Below are positions 8,005-16,325 of a DNA stretch of 18,929 nucleotides, one piece after another. The DNA comes from Deltaproteobacteria bacterium RIFOXYA12_FULL_61_11 (GTDB lineage: Bacteria > Bdellovibrionota_F > JAHFAK01 > YA12-FULL-61-11). How positions within the stretch are numbered: the first letter of the stretch is position 1; each line of letters starts with the position of its first letter. The notes under the pieces are model-generated. The model saw only the letters and a program-made list of their open reading frames with translations, was not told the DNA's origin and ran no database searches. The stretch covers positions 1-18,929 of the forward strand of contig MGSU01000031.1 of assembly GCA_001799195.1 (NCBI GenBank). The letters run 5' to 3'. Made by a program: the position numbers and the translations under genes.

Positions 8005-8286
8005 ATGAAGCCTTCACGGGATATCGGATGCAAGGATTGTCAACGTAAGAGCCGGCGGCTCGAAAAACTGGAGCTGCTCCTGGAAACCTACCGTATCGGA
8101 TCCGACGGGTTGATCGAGCAGCTCCGCTGGTACATGGAACGGAACAAAGAGTTGTACCAGGAGAACCGGCAGCTCAGACGGTTGTGTTTCGGTCCGGAGC
8201 TACGCGAGGTTGTGGGGGCAGAACGGGCCAGACCGCTCCGGCTCGTCGATTGTTCCGGACAAGGAGGGGGAGATGGCCAAGGCTGA
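8005..8286 (+). CDS. Small charged coiled-coil-like protein
   Basis: A 93-residue protein of unknown function. ATG 8005 has GAGGT four bases upstream. Residues about 15-65 are strongly helical and charged with heptad-like Leu spacing (RLEKLELLLETYRIGSDGLI, then EQLRWYMERNKELYQENRQL), suggesting a coiled coil or dimerisation helix. CKDC near residues 9-12 could bind metal or form a disulfide. The C-terminal 30 residues are Gly- and Arg-rich and probably disordered. Its 3' end overlaps the next gene by 14 bases, so the two are likely co-translated from the promoter at 7887. It does not resemble any toxin I know. Confidence 0.65.
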   Translation: MKPSRDIGCKDCQRKSRRLEKLELLLETYRIGSDGLIEQLRWYMERNKELYQENRQLRRLCFGPELREVVGAERARPLRLVDCSGQGGGDGQG

Positions 8287-8533
8287 AGAAGCTCTTGGGC
8301 AAGCTGGCGAAGACACCAGCAAGCGAGGGCTCCGCCCCGAGGATCGACGAGCCTCTTTCATCATGAAGGAAACTCACTACAAGAAGCTGCGCGACTATGC
8401 CTATTGGCAGCGGTTGTCGATCAAGGAAGCCCTCGAGCAGGTGTTCGAGGAGTTCTTCAAGACCCGCAAGGTACGTTCGAGGCCGCGGGGGGCAGAACCC
8501 CAGGGGCGGTCCTCGCGCCGAGGTCGTTCTTGA
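8273..8533 (+). CDS. Probable ribbon-helix-helix DNA-binding protein
   Basis: The start is ATG 8273, with AAGGAGG at 8261-8267 five bases upstream; the frame is open from TTG 8210, but that start is weaker. The product has 86 residues. Residues about 27-64 match a ribbon-helix-helix layout: a short beta strand (RASFIMK), then helix 1 (ETHYKKLRDYAYWQRL), then Ser-initiated helix 2 (SIKEALEQVFEEFFK). This resembles CopG/ParD/Arc-type regulators. The C-terminal 20 residues are Arg-rich and likely disordered, possibly adding non-specific DNA contacts. Together with the palindromic repeats upstream this suggests autoregulation, a partition-type role, or an antitoxin without a visible toxin. The fold assignment is by eye. 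Confidence 0.65.
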   Translation: MAKAEEALGQAGEDTSKRGLRPEDRRASFIMKETHYKKLRDYAYWQRLSIKEALEQVFEEFFKTRKVRSRPRGAEPQGRSSRRGRS

Positions 8534-8561
8534 AGGGATCTCGGGAAGTTGAGGGCGGTAT

Positions 8562-9719
8562 TCAGGGTTTCTGGACCGCTTGTTCCGGGACAGGGTTGCG
8601 TGGGCGAGGAGGGAAGCTCTCGATCACCGCGGCACCGAGACGCGCCAAGATCTCTTCGGCCTTGGTGCGCAGGGTCTCTTTATACCCTCGAACGTAGGCC
8701 CCCAGGAACAGGGTCGGTCCATCGGTCAGTTCGGCGATGCCGAGATCACAGAGACAACGGTATTGGGTTCCCGTTTTATGAGCGAAGAGAACCCGCCCTT
8801 GCGGGAAACCGGCCTCGAGCCGTCTCTTCCCGGTGCGGCAACCCCTCATCAAGGCCAGCATCTGCCCGTCGATCTCCCGTCCAAGGATTTCACCGCGATA
8901 CATTGCTTCCAGGAAACGACCGATCTCCCAGAGGGTCGCGGTATTGTAACTGCTGGCGTAGAAACGTTCATAGGCCTCGTCGAGCTCGCGCACGGTCAGG
9001 GGTTTCCCCGTTCTGCCCAGTTTGCGACTGAAAAACTCCAACCGTTCTTTGGATTGATCGAGTTCTCGTAATTCAATGAAGTCATTTTGCGATAGGGAAA
9101 AGGCCCGGGGGTCGAGCTGACCCCAGACCAACTTGCGAACCTCTAACATGGAGGTGATCCAACCGACCTGTTCGAAACCTAATCTCCGGACTACCCGGTT
9201 GATCGTTTCCGCTCCTAATAGATTGTAAAGTATATCTGTTGCAGCATTATCGCTGTCGTTCATCATCATTTCTTGAAGCTCAGCGATGCTGAGCTGGCTT
9301 CCCGGAGAGAGCTTCTCAAAGGCACTCGACCCGTCGCGAAAATCGTCGCGTTGCACAACGTGCTTCTGTTCGAGGGTGAGGCGGCCGAGCTGGATTTCAT
9401 GGTGCAGGGTGACCAGTACGCATATTTTGGTCGTGCTGGCGAGGTAGAAGGGTGTGTGAGCATTGGTGGCATACACCTGCCCACTGGTGAGATCTTTGAC
9501 CAACAAGCCGACTTCCCCTGGAAATTCCCTGCTCACGAGAGCGATACGTCGTTGCAACTGCGCCGGCCAGATAGGGAAGACGGTTCCTTGGCCGCGACGT
9601 TCTTCGATCTCGAAGCTGCGCAGATCCATGGAGCCCGGCGCGGGTTGCCCCAAGGCGAGGAGAGGGGTGAGCTGGAGAAGAGCGTACCAGAGCCCAAGGA
9701 GTTCAATGCGAACGTGCAT
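8562..9719 (-). CDS. Exported class-A-beta-lactamase-fold serine hydrolase
   Basis: A 385-residue secreted enzyme of the penicillin-recognising serine hydrolase superfamily (Beta-lactamase2 type). The start is ATG 9719 (MHVRIELLGLWYALLQLTPL), giving a signal peptide cleaved near residue 25; the open frame to 9767 lacks one. Motifs appear in order: S95-T-T-K98 (nucleophile and base), S156-D-N158, and K315-T-G317. The general-base Glu of true class A beta-lactamases (ExxLN on the omega loop) is not visible; a charged insertion occupies residues about 195-250. It is therefore more likely a D,D-peptidase-like or other serine hydrolase than a resistance enzyme. It overlaps the upstream membrane protein gene by 17 bases and ends 28 bases from the convergent gene at 8533. 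Confidence 0.85.
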   Translation of the reverse strand: MHVRIELLGLWYALLQLTPLLALGQPAPGSMDLRSFEIEERRGQGTVFPIWPAQLQRRIALVSREFPGEVGLLVKDLTSGQVYATNAHTPFYLASTTKICVLVTLHHEIQLGRLTLEQKHVVQRDDFRDGSSAFEKLSPGSQLSIAELQEMMMNDSDNAATDILYNLLGAETINRVVRRLGFEQVGWITSMLEVRKLVWGQLDPRAFSLSQNDFIELRELDQSKERLEFFSRKLGRTGKPLTVRELDEAYERFYASSYNTATLWEIGRFLEAMYRGEILGREIDGQMLALMRGCRTGKRRLEAGFPQGRVLFAHKTGTQYRCLCDLGIAELTDGPTLFLGAYVRGYKETLRTKAEEILARLGAAVIESFPPRPRNPVPEQAVQKP

Positions 9720-10851
9720 GACGTTGATTCTCCCGTTGTTTCTTGAGCTTCCGGTAGGCCTTGGCATATTTGGCGGCCGTTGCCTTGCGCCGGACGTTCA
9801 GCGGTGCGAGTAACAAGGCCGCACCCCAGACGCCTGCGAAGAGGAACAAACTCTGACCATAGGTAACCGCCCCGCGGAGGTCGAGAAGATAGCGATAGCC
9901 GATAAAGATGATACCGAGATGCAGGTTGAAGCACAACAAGGACTCCTTGCCCAAGATCGAGAGTGGTGCAAAGAGGAGCCCCCCTTCGTTCAGGTATAAA
10001 CAAGCGGCGAGGATCAGGGTTGCCCCGCCGAGGCTGAAACTCATAAAGACAAGATCCGGGGGGTGTTTACCGACGTTGTGCGAGATATCCCAGAGCATGG
10101 CTTGCAACCGATCCGGATCGAAGTCGCCGAGGTAAAGGAAGGTACAAAGACAGAGGACCGTCAGGGAGAGCAGCACCGCGAAAAGCCGGCGGCGGTGCAG
10201 CACCCACTGTTCATAGAACGTAGCCCGTTGGAGGTATTCCCCAAGGGTTAGCCCAAGCAGAGCGATGGCGCCTCGTTGGAGTTGGCCGAAACAATAGGCT
10301 CCGCGTTGCTCGCACAGGATGGCCTTGATCGGCCAGAAGTCCCCGAACTCCAAGGTTGCCTCGAGATATTGACCAGCCTGCCACAAACCGATCACCAGGA
10401 TCGGTTTGACCGCGAGGGGAATTCGCACCCAGAGGGGGAGCAAAAAGGTGATCCAGACGATGGCGAACGAATAGAAATTGAGTACCTCGGCGAAATCGGG
10501 AAAATTGAGATAACCGAGCGTGGCTAGGACCTCGGGACCGCTGTAAGTCTGGAACATCTGGACGAAACACAGGGCCTTGTAGGATAGCAACACCACGAGG
10601 GCTCGCAGGAGCAGGTGGTTGCGTTTTGCAGGCCAACGAGTGGTACCGACATGACGGACGAAGAACATGCCGAGGCTGACCCCGAAGACGAGGAAGAACA
10701 AGGTCGAGGAGAACTTGGTCAGGGTATGGATCGGCAGAATGGCGAAATCGGGCATCTGTTCGTAGGAGAGGAGGCCCTTGACCGTGTGACTGAGGAACAT
10801 CAGGACGATGGCCACACCACGGGCAATGTCGAGGCCGTCGAAGCGTTTCAT
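9703..10851 (-). CDS. Multi-pass membrane acyltransferase-like protein
   Basis: An integral membrane protein with about ten hydrophobic helices. The N-terminal RFDGLDIARGVAIVLMFLSH, where an Arg-Asp pair leads the first helix and a conserved His closes it, is characteristic of the acyltransferase-3/OpgC/DUF1624 group, which transfer acyl groups to envelope sugars. The start is ATG 10851 (MKRFDGLD), placing that motif at the N terminus; the frame is open from TTG 10878, but neither has a strong ribosome-binding site. The C terminus is basic (KATAAKYAKAYRKLKKQREN), probably cytoplasmic. It is the first gene of a coupled pair with the serine hydrolase, suggesting joint action on peptidoglycan or an envelope glycan; the substrate is unknown. 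Confidence 0.75.
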   Translation of the reverse strand: MKRFDGLDIARGVAIVLMFLSHTVKGLLSYEQMPDFAILPIHTLTKFSSTLFFLVFGVSLGMFFVRHVGTTRWPAKRNHLLLRALVVLLSYKALCFVQMFQTYSGPEVLATLGYLNFPDFAEVLNFYSFAIVWITFLLPLWVRIPLAVKPILVIGLWQAGQYLEATLEFGDFWPIKAILCEQRGAYCFGQLQRGAIALLGLTLGEYLQRATFYEQWVLHRRRLFAVLLSLTVLCLCTFLYLGDFDPDRLQAMLWDISHNVGKHPPDLVFMSFSLGGATLILAACLYLNEGGLLFAPLSILGKESLLCFNLHLGIIFIGYRYLLDLRGAVTYGQSLFLFAGVWGAALLLAPLNVRRKATAAKYAKAYRKLKKQRENQRHARSH

Positions 10852-10936
10852 GCTCGCGTGATAAAACTCCGGCGCCAAGGTAGATCGCGCATCCTCGAAC
10901 CTCAGAGGAGAACTGTCCTCATGGTAAGGGCAGCCA

Positions 10937-10945
10937 TGCTATAGT
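10937..10945 (+). promoter_or_regulatory. Extended -10 promoter for the gene at 11043
   Basis: TGCTATAGT is an extended -10 element (TG-N-TATAGT). There is no good -35, which extended -10 promoters can do without. It lies in the 191-base divergent gap between 10851 and 11043 and would give a 5' leader of about 90 bases. Confidence 0.4.
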
Positions 10946-11042
10946 AGTTGATCGGGAACGGGACCTCAACGGGAAGGTGACATCCTCGCCGTTTCTCGGT
11001 CTTCGAACCCTTCCGCCTCACGCTGAGCATGGAGAGCGTGCG

Positions 11043-12401
11043 ATGAACCTATTGATCGGCAAGGGTTACGGTATTGTATTCCTCGTCATACTGCTCGGGA
11101 GTGGAGGGTGGTTCCTGCAAGGGGGATGCGACGCTCCGGCCGAGGTAGAATCCATCCTCGAAGAATCCGACGAACTCGAGATTGTGCAGGAAGAAAGCAG
11201 CGACGTTGCCGTGGTTCAGGAACGTCCCGATCGGCCAGCCCCCCCTTCTGTTACTCCCACTTCCTCACCTGTCATCAGCCCAGAGCCCGAACCCGAGTTG
11301 ATCGATCCGACCAGCCTTGCCCTCCCTCCTGGTCCGGTCGACCTAACTCCGCTCTACCGAGCATATCGTTTCGACATGAACCTCTACGATCTAGCGGGGA
11401 AGGGGTATCTCACCCACCGTTGGGCGAGTTGGAACGAGTTCTTGGCATTGACCGGATTGGGTTCGGTGGCCACCTATGCAGCTCATTATGAGGAATTCAA
11501 TCCCGAAACCCCGTGGGATCAACTGCTCGATCGCTACAGTAAGGTCGCCCCCTTTAGGGGTGTTGCTGGTTCCCCCTATACCGAGGAAAGCCTCTCACCG
11601 GAGTTGCGCAACGTAACGACCTTTCGCATGGGTGGGAAGGCTGCGATCAATCCCTTCATGTTCCTGTGCGACACCATCCTCGGTGGAGACCGGAGCCACC
11701 TCGGCCACGACTTGGTAGCCCCCGACGACGGTCTTTTCTACGACGGCAGCGCGGTGGAAAGCGTACGCTATGAGGTCCAGGATGGGGTGCCTACTATCCT
11801 GGTGACCAATCGCGTCGTCCCCCACTTCCTTGTGTTCACCGACGTCAACGCCCGGCTCCTGGCCACGCACGTGCGGCTGCTCGACAACGGAACGTTCCTT
11901 ACGGGCGCGGTTTCCGATACACCTCCGTCCGCTCCTTCATCCCGGGTCTTCACCCTCTACGACGAAGCGCTCGACTATGCCCAGCTTTTCCACGAACTCC
12001 GGGAAGGTTGGAACACCCGTCTGACCGAGCAGCTAGCCGGCCGTGCGGTACAGGTCAACAATTGGTGGCACGATCGGCACAATCTGAGCGATCGCACCGC
12101 ATTCTGGATACGGCTGCGAGACCTCGGTGACGATCCTTGTCCTGCGGAAATGCGCTGCGGAGCAGTCAAACCAACCGCCAACGGCGAACCCCTGCCGATC
12201 CACCGGTACGTCCTCCCCGTGCTGCGCTTCGAGCTACTGCGACAAGGCCTTGTCATCCTGCGGTATCAGGTCGACTACCTCGCGTTCCATCAGCGTTGGG
12301 CCGATGGGGTCCCCTTTGAGGGACCCCCAGAAGAGTCTCAAGCTCCAGAAACCAGTGATGATCTCTCTGAAACGGGGGTTTCTGGTGACAACGGGAAGTA
12401 A
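11043..12401 (+). CDS. Probable lipoprotein of unknown function
   Basis: The start is ATG 11043, with GGAG at 11031-11034; the frame is open from 10977 but that extension has no ribosome-binding site. The 452-residue product begins MNLLIGKGYG, a hydrophobic helix, then LQGGC (Cys29), an imperfect lipobox. Residues about 30-95 are a Glu/Ser- then Pro-rich linker (EESDELEIVQEESSD, PEPEPEL). Residues about 100-435 are globular with many aromatic residues (YRAYRFDMNLYDLAGKGYL, VNNWWHDRHNLSD, VLRFELLRQGLVILRYQVDY), and two Cys near residue 365-370 may form a disulfide. The end is again acidic and Ser-rich. No family recognised. It ends 8 bases from the convergent aldolase gene. Confidence 0.78.
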   Translation: MNLLIGKGYGIVFLVILLGSGGWFLQGGCDAPAEVESILEESDELEIVQEESSDVAVVQERPDRPAPPSVTPTSSPVISPEPEPELIDPTSLALPPGPVDLTPLYRAYRFDMNLYDLAGKGYLTHRWASWNEFLALTGLGSVATYAAHYEEFNPETPWDQLLDRYSKVAPFRGVAGSPYTEESLSPELRNVTTFRMGGKAAINPFMFLCDTILGGDRSHLGHDLVAPDDGLFYDGSAVESVRYEVQDGVPTILVTNRVVPHFLVFTDVNARLLATHVRLLDNGTFLTGAVSDTPPSAPSSRVFTLYDEALDYAQLFHELREGWNTRLTEQLAGRAVQVNNWWHDRHNLSDRTAFWIRLRDLGDDPCPAEMRCGAVKPTANGEPLPIHRYVLPVLRFELLRQGLVILRYQVDYLAFHQRWADGVPFEGPPEESQAPETSDDLSETGVSGDNGK

Positions 12402-12409
12402 AGAAGGGT

Positions 12410-13693
12410 TCAGTCGTCGAAATTGCCTCCTAGCCCCTTGTCCGGGGTCAGGGCCGCCGCGCGGGCTCGCAGCGCAGTTTCCGTCCACTCCGCGGGATCT
12501 TCCAGACGTTCGGCTTTGGGACCGGGGTCGAAGGAACCGCAAGAAACGATCTGCTCGAGGGCGATGGCCGCGGTATCCCGCGCGTTGAAGACGTCGACGA
12601 GGAGCTTCTCGACGAAGGTGGCCACGGCTTCGGTCATCCGCTCTCGGATGGCCGCGGGTTGAGCCAGTATTTTGTTCTCGAAGGGAAGATTGAGCTTCTT
12701 CGTGTCGCCGGTTTTCCAGCCCTTCTCCTTGGTATACGCCATCATCTCGGCCCACAGGTCTTCACCAACACCCGCTCCGATTCTCTTGCGCAAACCTCCC
12801 TCGGCATCGAGCACGGCATTGCCGTAATCGTTGACCTCGACTCCCCAGGAAATCATCTGCAGGGCGGTGGCAACGTTGGCTTTGGTGGTACGCGTCTGCT
12901 GGGCGATCTGGCGGAGACGTTCGGAACTGTTGCCCGAGGTACCGTGCTGAGCCCCGGAGACCTTGTAAGGGGTCAGAGCCTTGTGGATCGACGCGGTCAA
13001 CTCGACCTGGATACCGGAATCGCTGGCTTCGATACCGTGAGAGGTGCCGTTGTTCAGGGCGATCCAGTCGGGGAAAATGCCGTGGGCGTTGAGGCCGCGG
13101 ATGAGGAACAAGGCTTCCTCGACCGTGGATAGGCCTTCTTTTCCTTTGATCTCGCCGACTTCGGTCTCCAGACTGGCCCAGGTCGGCAGATAGGGAGCGA
13201 GGGCAAGAGCGGCGAGGAGATTGTCGGCGTCGGGGAGATGCGAGGCATCCAGGGCGACCGAGGTAATTCCGGCTTCGAACATGGAAGGAAGCTCGGTCTT
13301 GGCCGCAGCGATATCCTTGGCGTTCTTGATGCCGTAGTGGTCGGCATGGATGACTACGGGAACCGTGATGTTCAGTTCGTTGCAGGCGGCATCGACGATC
13401 CTGGCGAGGTTCCAGTAGTTCACGGCACAGTACGAGCTGCGTCCCCCTTCGGACTTGGCGATCTCGAGGATCATCGCGGCATTGGCCCGTTGCGCAGCCA
13501 GGAGCGCACCGCGGACTATGATACTACTGCGCCCGTTAGCGGCCATGGCGATGGCTTGCCCCCTCGCGAGCATCGCGCGGTCGACGAATTTTCCGCTGAT
13601 GAGCAAGGCGCGGCTATTGGGGAAGAGCTTGCGGATTGTTGGGGGGCGTCCGACCGTGAGGGCGCGTTCGAAGAGCGATTTGGTTTCTTGCAT
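12410..13693 (-). CDS. fba: Class II fructose-bisphosphate aldolase
   Basis: Zinc-dependent enzyme interconverting fructose 1,6-bisphosphate with glyceraldehyde 3-phosphate and dihydroxyacetone phosphate, in cytosolic glycolysis and gluconeogenesis. Visible signatures are VVIHADHYG (metal-binding His at 116 and 119), ALDASHLP, ETEVGEIKGKE (Glu ligand region), NNGTSHG (His219) and SGAQHGTSG (His250). The start is ATG 13693 (MQETKSLF), with GGAG nine bases upstream; the frame extends to GTG 13708. At 427 residues it is longer than the roughly 360-residue E. coli FbaA, with extra sequence toward the C terminus (FDPGPKAERLEDPAEW onward). It lies 149 bases downstream of the 13843-16017 gene on the same strand, probably with its own promoter. 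Confidence 0.95.
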   Translation of the reverse strand: MQETKSLFERALTVGRPPTIRKLFPNSRALLISGKFVDRAMLARGQAIAMAANGRSSIIVRGALLAAQRANAAMILEIAKSEGGRSSYCAVNYWNLARIVDAACNELNITVPVVIHADHYGIKNAKDIAAAKTELPSMFEAGITSVALDASHLPDADNLLAALALAPYLPTWASLETEVGEIKGKEGLSTVEEALFLIRGLNAHGIFPDWIALNNGTSHGIEASDSGIQVELTASIHKALTPYKVSGAQHGTSGNSSERLRQIAQQTRTTKANVATALQMISWGVEVNDYGNAVLDAEGGLRKRIGAGVGEDLWAEMMAYTKEKGWKTGDTKKLNLPFENKILAQPAAIRERMTEAVATFVEKLLVDVFNARDTAAIALEQIVSCGSFDPGPKAERLEDPAEWTETALRARAAALTPDKGLGGNFDD

Positions 13694-13842
13694 GTTTTCC
13701 ATCTCCACAGTGACAATGCCCGGTCATTGGAGCCCAGGCGCCGAGGAAGATCAAGCCGATTTCGAATCCAAGGGTCAAACTCGACGATCCTACGATCCTC
13801 GAGATACTTCCCACCTTGAGGTAGAGAGGCAGATGGGGGGGG

Positions 13843-16017
13843 TCAGGGGCAGGCGCGACCGGCAGTATCGGTCGTGCGACCGCAGCCGCACTCGGTCGGA
13901 CACCAACCGCCGTCGGTGACGGCCTGGCCACCATAGCAGCAGAACAATCCGCTCGGACACCCCAATTCGAGGTTCGGTCCTGGTTCGGTGGAGTATTCGA
14001 TCCCTTGGCCGGCGGCCGTGGTGCAATACGTACGACAGGGACGCAGGGTGCCATTACGCAGAGGATCGCAGGTCATGTCCGATCCGGGTGCGGCTCCGGC
14101 ACAACGGAAACCAGCGTGGATTAACGCACTCTCCGCACTCAGAATTCGACGGTCCGGGAAGGTGGCTGCGGTCCAGTCTCCTCCACGGAGCACCCGCATA
14201 CCTCCCTCGACATCGGGTCCCACGACCAGATCGGTGCAGTCCGTGCTCGGGTCAAGACACTGCTCGAGGGCCTGGGTATCATCGAGATCGAGGGTCCATT
14301 CCCATATCGTGGTTTCAGCGACACTACCGGTAGAGGGCAAGAATGCGGTTTTTTTCTGCGTTACGGCGAGGCGCCATTGCAAATCCGAGGGCAACTCGCC
14401 TCCGAGAAACCTGCAATAATCCCGGGCGCCATGCCAGGTAACGCCGAACATCGGTTTCGCAACAGTTTCGGGAGAAACCAGAGTGACCGTTCCATCGACC
14501 TGCAATTGCACTTGGTCGTTCGCGACAGCGGTCAGATAGGGATTATCGGCAGCATTTCTCGACCCCTTCAATCGCAGGAATTCGACGAACTCCCAGACTT
14601 CGACGAGACGCTCCTGCAGGAAGAAAGCATTTCCCGAAATCGCACGTGTCTCGTCTCCGAACTGGTAATCGATCGAACCGGCGGCAACACTTGTCCAGAG
14701 CTTGGGCTGGGGGGCGAGGTACGGTAGGGTAGCGTTGGGGGGAGGGGGATCGACCGGTTCCTCGATACTCGGATCAGGAGGGGAAGGCTCAACGGTCGAC
14801 GGAGGGAGCTGCCCTTCCGGAGTCTCTCCAACGACGGTGACGGTCAGGGTTTTTCGAGTCGCACGCTGTGGATTGCCACCATCGAGCACGGTGATGGTCA
14901 ACCGGTGCGCATCGAGAGCAGCGTCGGTAGGGAAGATGACGTGCTGGAAGCTCTGATAGGCACCTGGGGGAAGCCCCTCGACAAAAGCGACCAGGAAGTC
15001 GCCGTCCGGATCTTCGGCCTCGATTTGGATGGATCCACCCCGGGGGATTGAACGGTCTTGAGTTTGTATGACCGGAGCCCGGTTGCCGTTGGGGTTGTTC
15101 AGGTCGAGGTGATTACGGGCAAAGACGAGGGGAATCTGGTTGAGACGCAAGGTAAAATAATCGGAGGCAGTCACAGCAAAGAGGGAAAAATCGAAATCCA
15201 GTCGTTGAGCCTTGCCTTCGAGTGGACACGTCACCGCAAGTAAATCCGTAGTATCCAGCCGGGCCATGGAGGGAAAGTGGCAGCGGACGCTGGCCGAATA
15301 GGCACCATCGATGCGGCCGAGCAGCAGCGGTACGACCACGTGGTCGGGGACCTGGAAAAGGTTTTTTAGCGCCGGCGCGAAAACAGCGTCGCCGAGGTCC
15401 GGTGGGGCTAGCCATAGACTCGAGGGAAGGGCGTTGGAAGGAAGGGCGTTCGAAGGCAAGGCTTTCTGAGTGGTTGCCGGGTCAGGGAGGTGGCTCGAGG
15501 GTAAGGCATTGGAAGGAATAGCATTGGAGGGAATTGCCTGTTGAGGCATATCGGCTTCGGAGAGCAGGCTCGCCGGCCAGGTATTCGAGGGTATCGCGTT
15601 GGAAGGCAAGGCTCCGAGGGGAATGTGGTGGGTTAGTCCGGCCTCGGAAAAATCGAGGGGCTGGTCCTCTGCCACGATCGAGGCATGAATAATATAAATG
15701 GGTTCAGCCGCGGTGAAGGCTTCGAGGCCATACCCGAGTTCCTCGGCGTTGTCGGAGAATTTTTGATAGTCTTTCCGGGTAATAGTAATGGATGGCATGC
15801 GGGCCATTTCGCTGCCGTTGAGGATCAGCTTCGATCCGCCTTCCAATTCTACCTCGATGGCACTACCGCTGCGGCCGTCGGGATTCAAAACCGGGCGGCT
15901 ATGTACCGAGATCGACATCGGGACCTGGGTATCGTCCTTCTCGGGAGCGATGGTACAGCCCAGGACCATGAGCAGGAGCACAAGGGTTCCTCCGGCGGGG
16001 AAGCGTTGGTCGGTCAT
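13843..16017 (-). CDS. Mosaic lipoprotein: ALPSN repeats, cadherin-like and FGE-sulfatase-like domains
   Basis: A 724-residue surface or periplasmic lipoprotein. ATG 16017 has AGAGG upstream and gives a signal ending LMVLGC (Cys21). In order: an N-terminal domain (about 30-135); a period-5 ALPSN/AIPSN repeat (136-200); a beta domain with Cys246 and Cys264 (about 205-300); a cadherin/Ig-like domain (about 312-397, EAEDPDGD and LTITVLDGG); a Pro-rich linker (about 400-437); an FGE-sulfatase (SUMF1) fold (about 460-640: VTWHGARDYCRFLGGELPSD, WEWTLD, RVLRGGDW, AGFRCAG); and a Cys-rich tail (650-724, ten Cys including a CC pair). The SUMF1 part has TAATFPDRR where true formylglycine-generating enzymes carry their catalytic Cys pair, so it is probably a binding or scaffold domain. 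Residues 30-300 are paralogous to the protein at 18059. Confidence 0.88.
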   Translation of the reverse strand: MTDQRFPAGGTLVLLLMVLGCTIAPEKDDTQVPMSISVHSRPVLNPDGRSGSAIEVELEGGSKLILNGSEMARMPSITITRKDYQKFSDNAEELGYGLEAFTAAEPIYIIHASIVAEDQPLDFSEAGLTHHIPLGALPSNAIPSNTWPASLLSEADMPQQAIPSNAIPSNALPSSHLPDPATTQKALPSNALPSNALPSSLWLAPPDLGDAVFAPALKNLFQVPDHVVVPLLLGRIDGAYSASVRCHFPSMARLDTTDLLAVTCPLEGKAQRLDFDFSLFAVTASDYFTLRLNQIPLVFARNHLDLNNPNGNRAPVIQTQDRSIPRGGSIQIEAEDPDGDFLVAFVEGLPPGAYQSFQHVIFPTDAALDAHRLTITVLDGGNPQRATRKTLTVTVVGETPEGQLPPSTVEPSPPDPSIEEPVDPPPPNATLPYLAPQPKLWTSVAAGSIDYQFGDETRAISGNAFFLQERLVEVWEFVEFLRLKGSRNAADNPYLTAVANDQVQLQVDGTVTLVSPETVAKPMFGVTWHGARDYCRFLGGELPSDLQWRLAVTQKKTAFLPSTGSVAETTIWEWTLDLDDTQALEQCLDPSTDCTDLVVGPDVEGGMRVLRGGDWTAATFPDRRILSAESALIHAGFRCAGAAPGSDMTCDPLRNGTLRPCRTYCTTAAGQGIEYSTEPGPNLELGCPSGLFCCYGGQAVTDGGWCPTECGCGRTTDTAGRACP
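15418..15612 (-). repeat. Period-5 ALPSN/AIPSN protein repeat
   Basis: Residues 136-200 of the 724-residue lipoprotein: 13 pentapeptide slots in one unbroken register. Clear units start at 136, 141, 161, 166, 171, 186, 191 and 196 (A-L/I-P-S-N/S). Degenerate slots (TWPAS, LLSEA, DMPQQ, HLPDP, ATTQK) keep the five-residue phase. At DNA level this is a degenerate 15-base periodicity. Confidence 0.9.
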
Positions 16018-16325
16018 GGTCTCAACCTCTGTGATCTGACGGCAGCACCATACCATAAGCAGGGATTCCGGCCAAGGCCGGTTGGCGGTTGCGGGGGCAC
16101 GTCTTTAGGATACCCGAGCCCCAAGATACCTTTGGAGAACTCGGACGGAAACTCCGTCCTCCTCCTTGCCGGTCCACGACGCGGTGCTCTGAGAATAAAA
16201 TCTATCGAGTACGCGGCAATACGGGAAATATACATGATCCATTGTGTCATTTTCCTTGTGAAAACCGACTCGATATGCTAGAGGCAGACAGTACGGTGGT
16301 CGACCATTACATTGGGGGTACCGAT
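16018..16325. other. Divergent intergenic region
   Basis: 308 bases between the minus-strand lipoprotein (start 16017) and the plus-strand tandem-repeat gene (start 16326), so it must hold both promoters. I see no clear -35/-10 pair with good spacing; AT-richer candidates are TATACA near 16230 and TATGCT near 16274. A 14-base inverted repeat, CCGGCC-AA-GGCCGG, lies at 16068-16081. No convincing gene is seen here. Confidence 0.5.

Noticed and set aside
8005-8533. Classical toxin-antitoxin pair.
   Set aside because: The second product looks like an antitoxin-type ribbon-helix-helix protein, but the first has no RelE, MazF, PIN or other toxin features that I can recognise; left as a possibility only.
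12306-12327. Perfect 8-base inverted repeat GGGGTCCC with a 6-base loop, between convergent genes.
   Set aside because: It lies inside the 11043-12401 coding region, about 75 bases before the stop, with no following T-run on either strand; not supported as a terminator.
15418-15612. Possible CRISPR-like or satellite DNA repeat.
   Set aside because: The periodicity is 15 bases, degenerate at third codon positions and in frame with the lipoprotein, so it is a protein repeat and not a DNA array.
16068-16081. Inverted repeat CCGGCC-AA-GGCCGG in the divergent gap.
   Set aside because: Short and made of GC-rich words common in this genome; no second copy or promoter overlap supports an operator.
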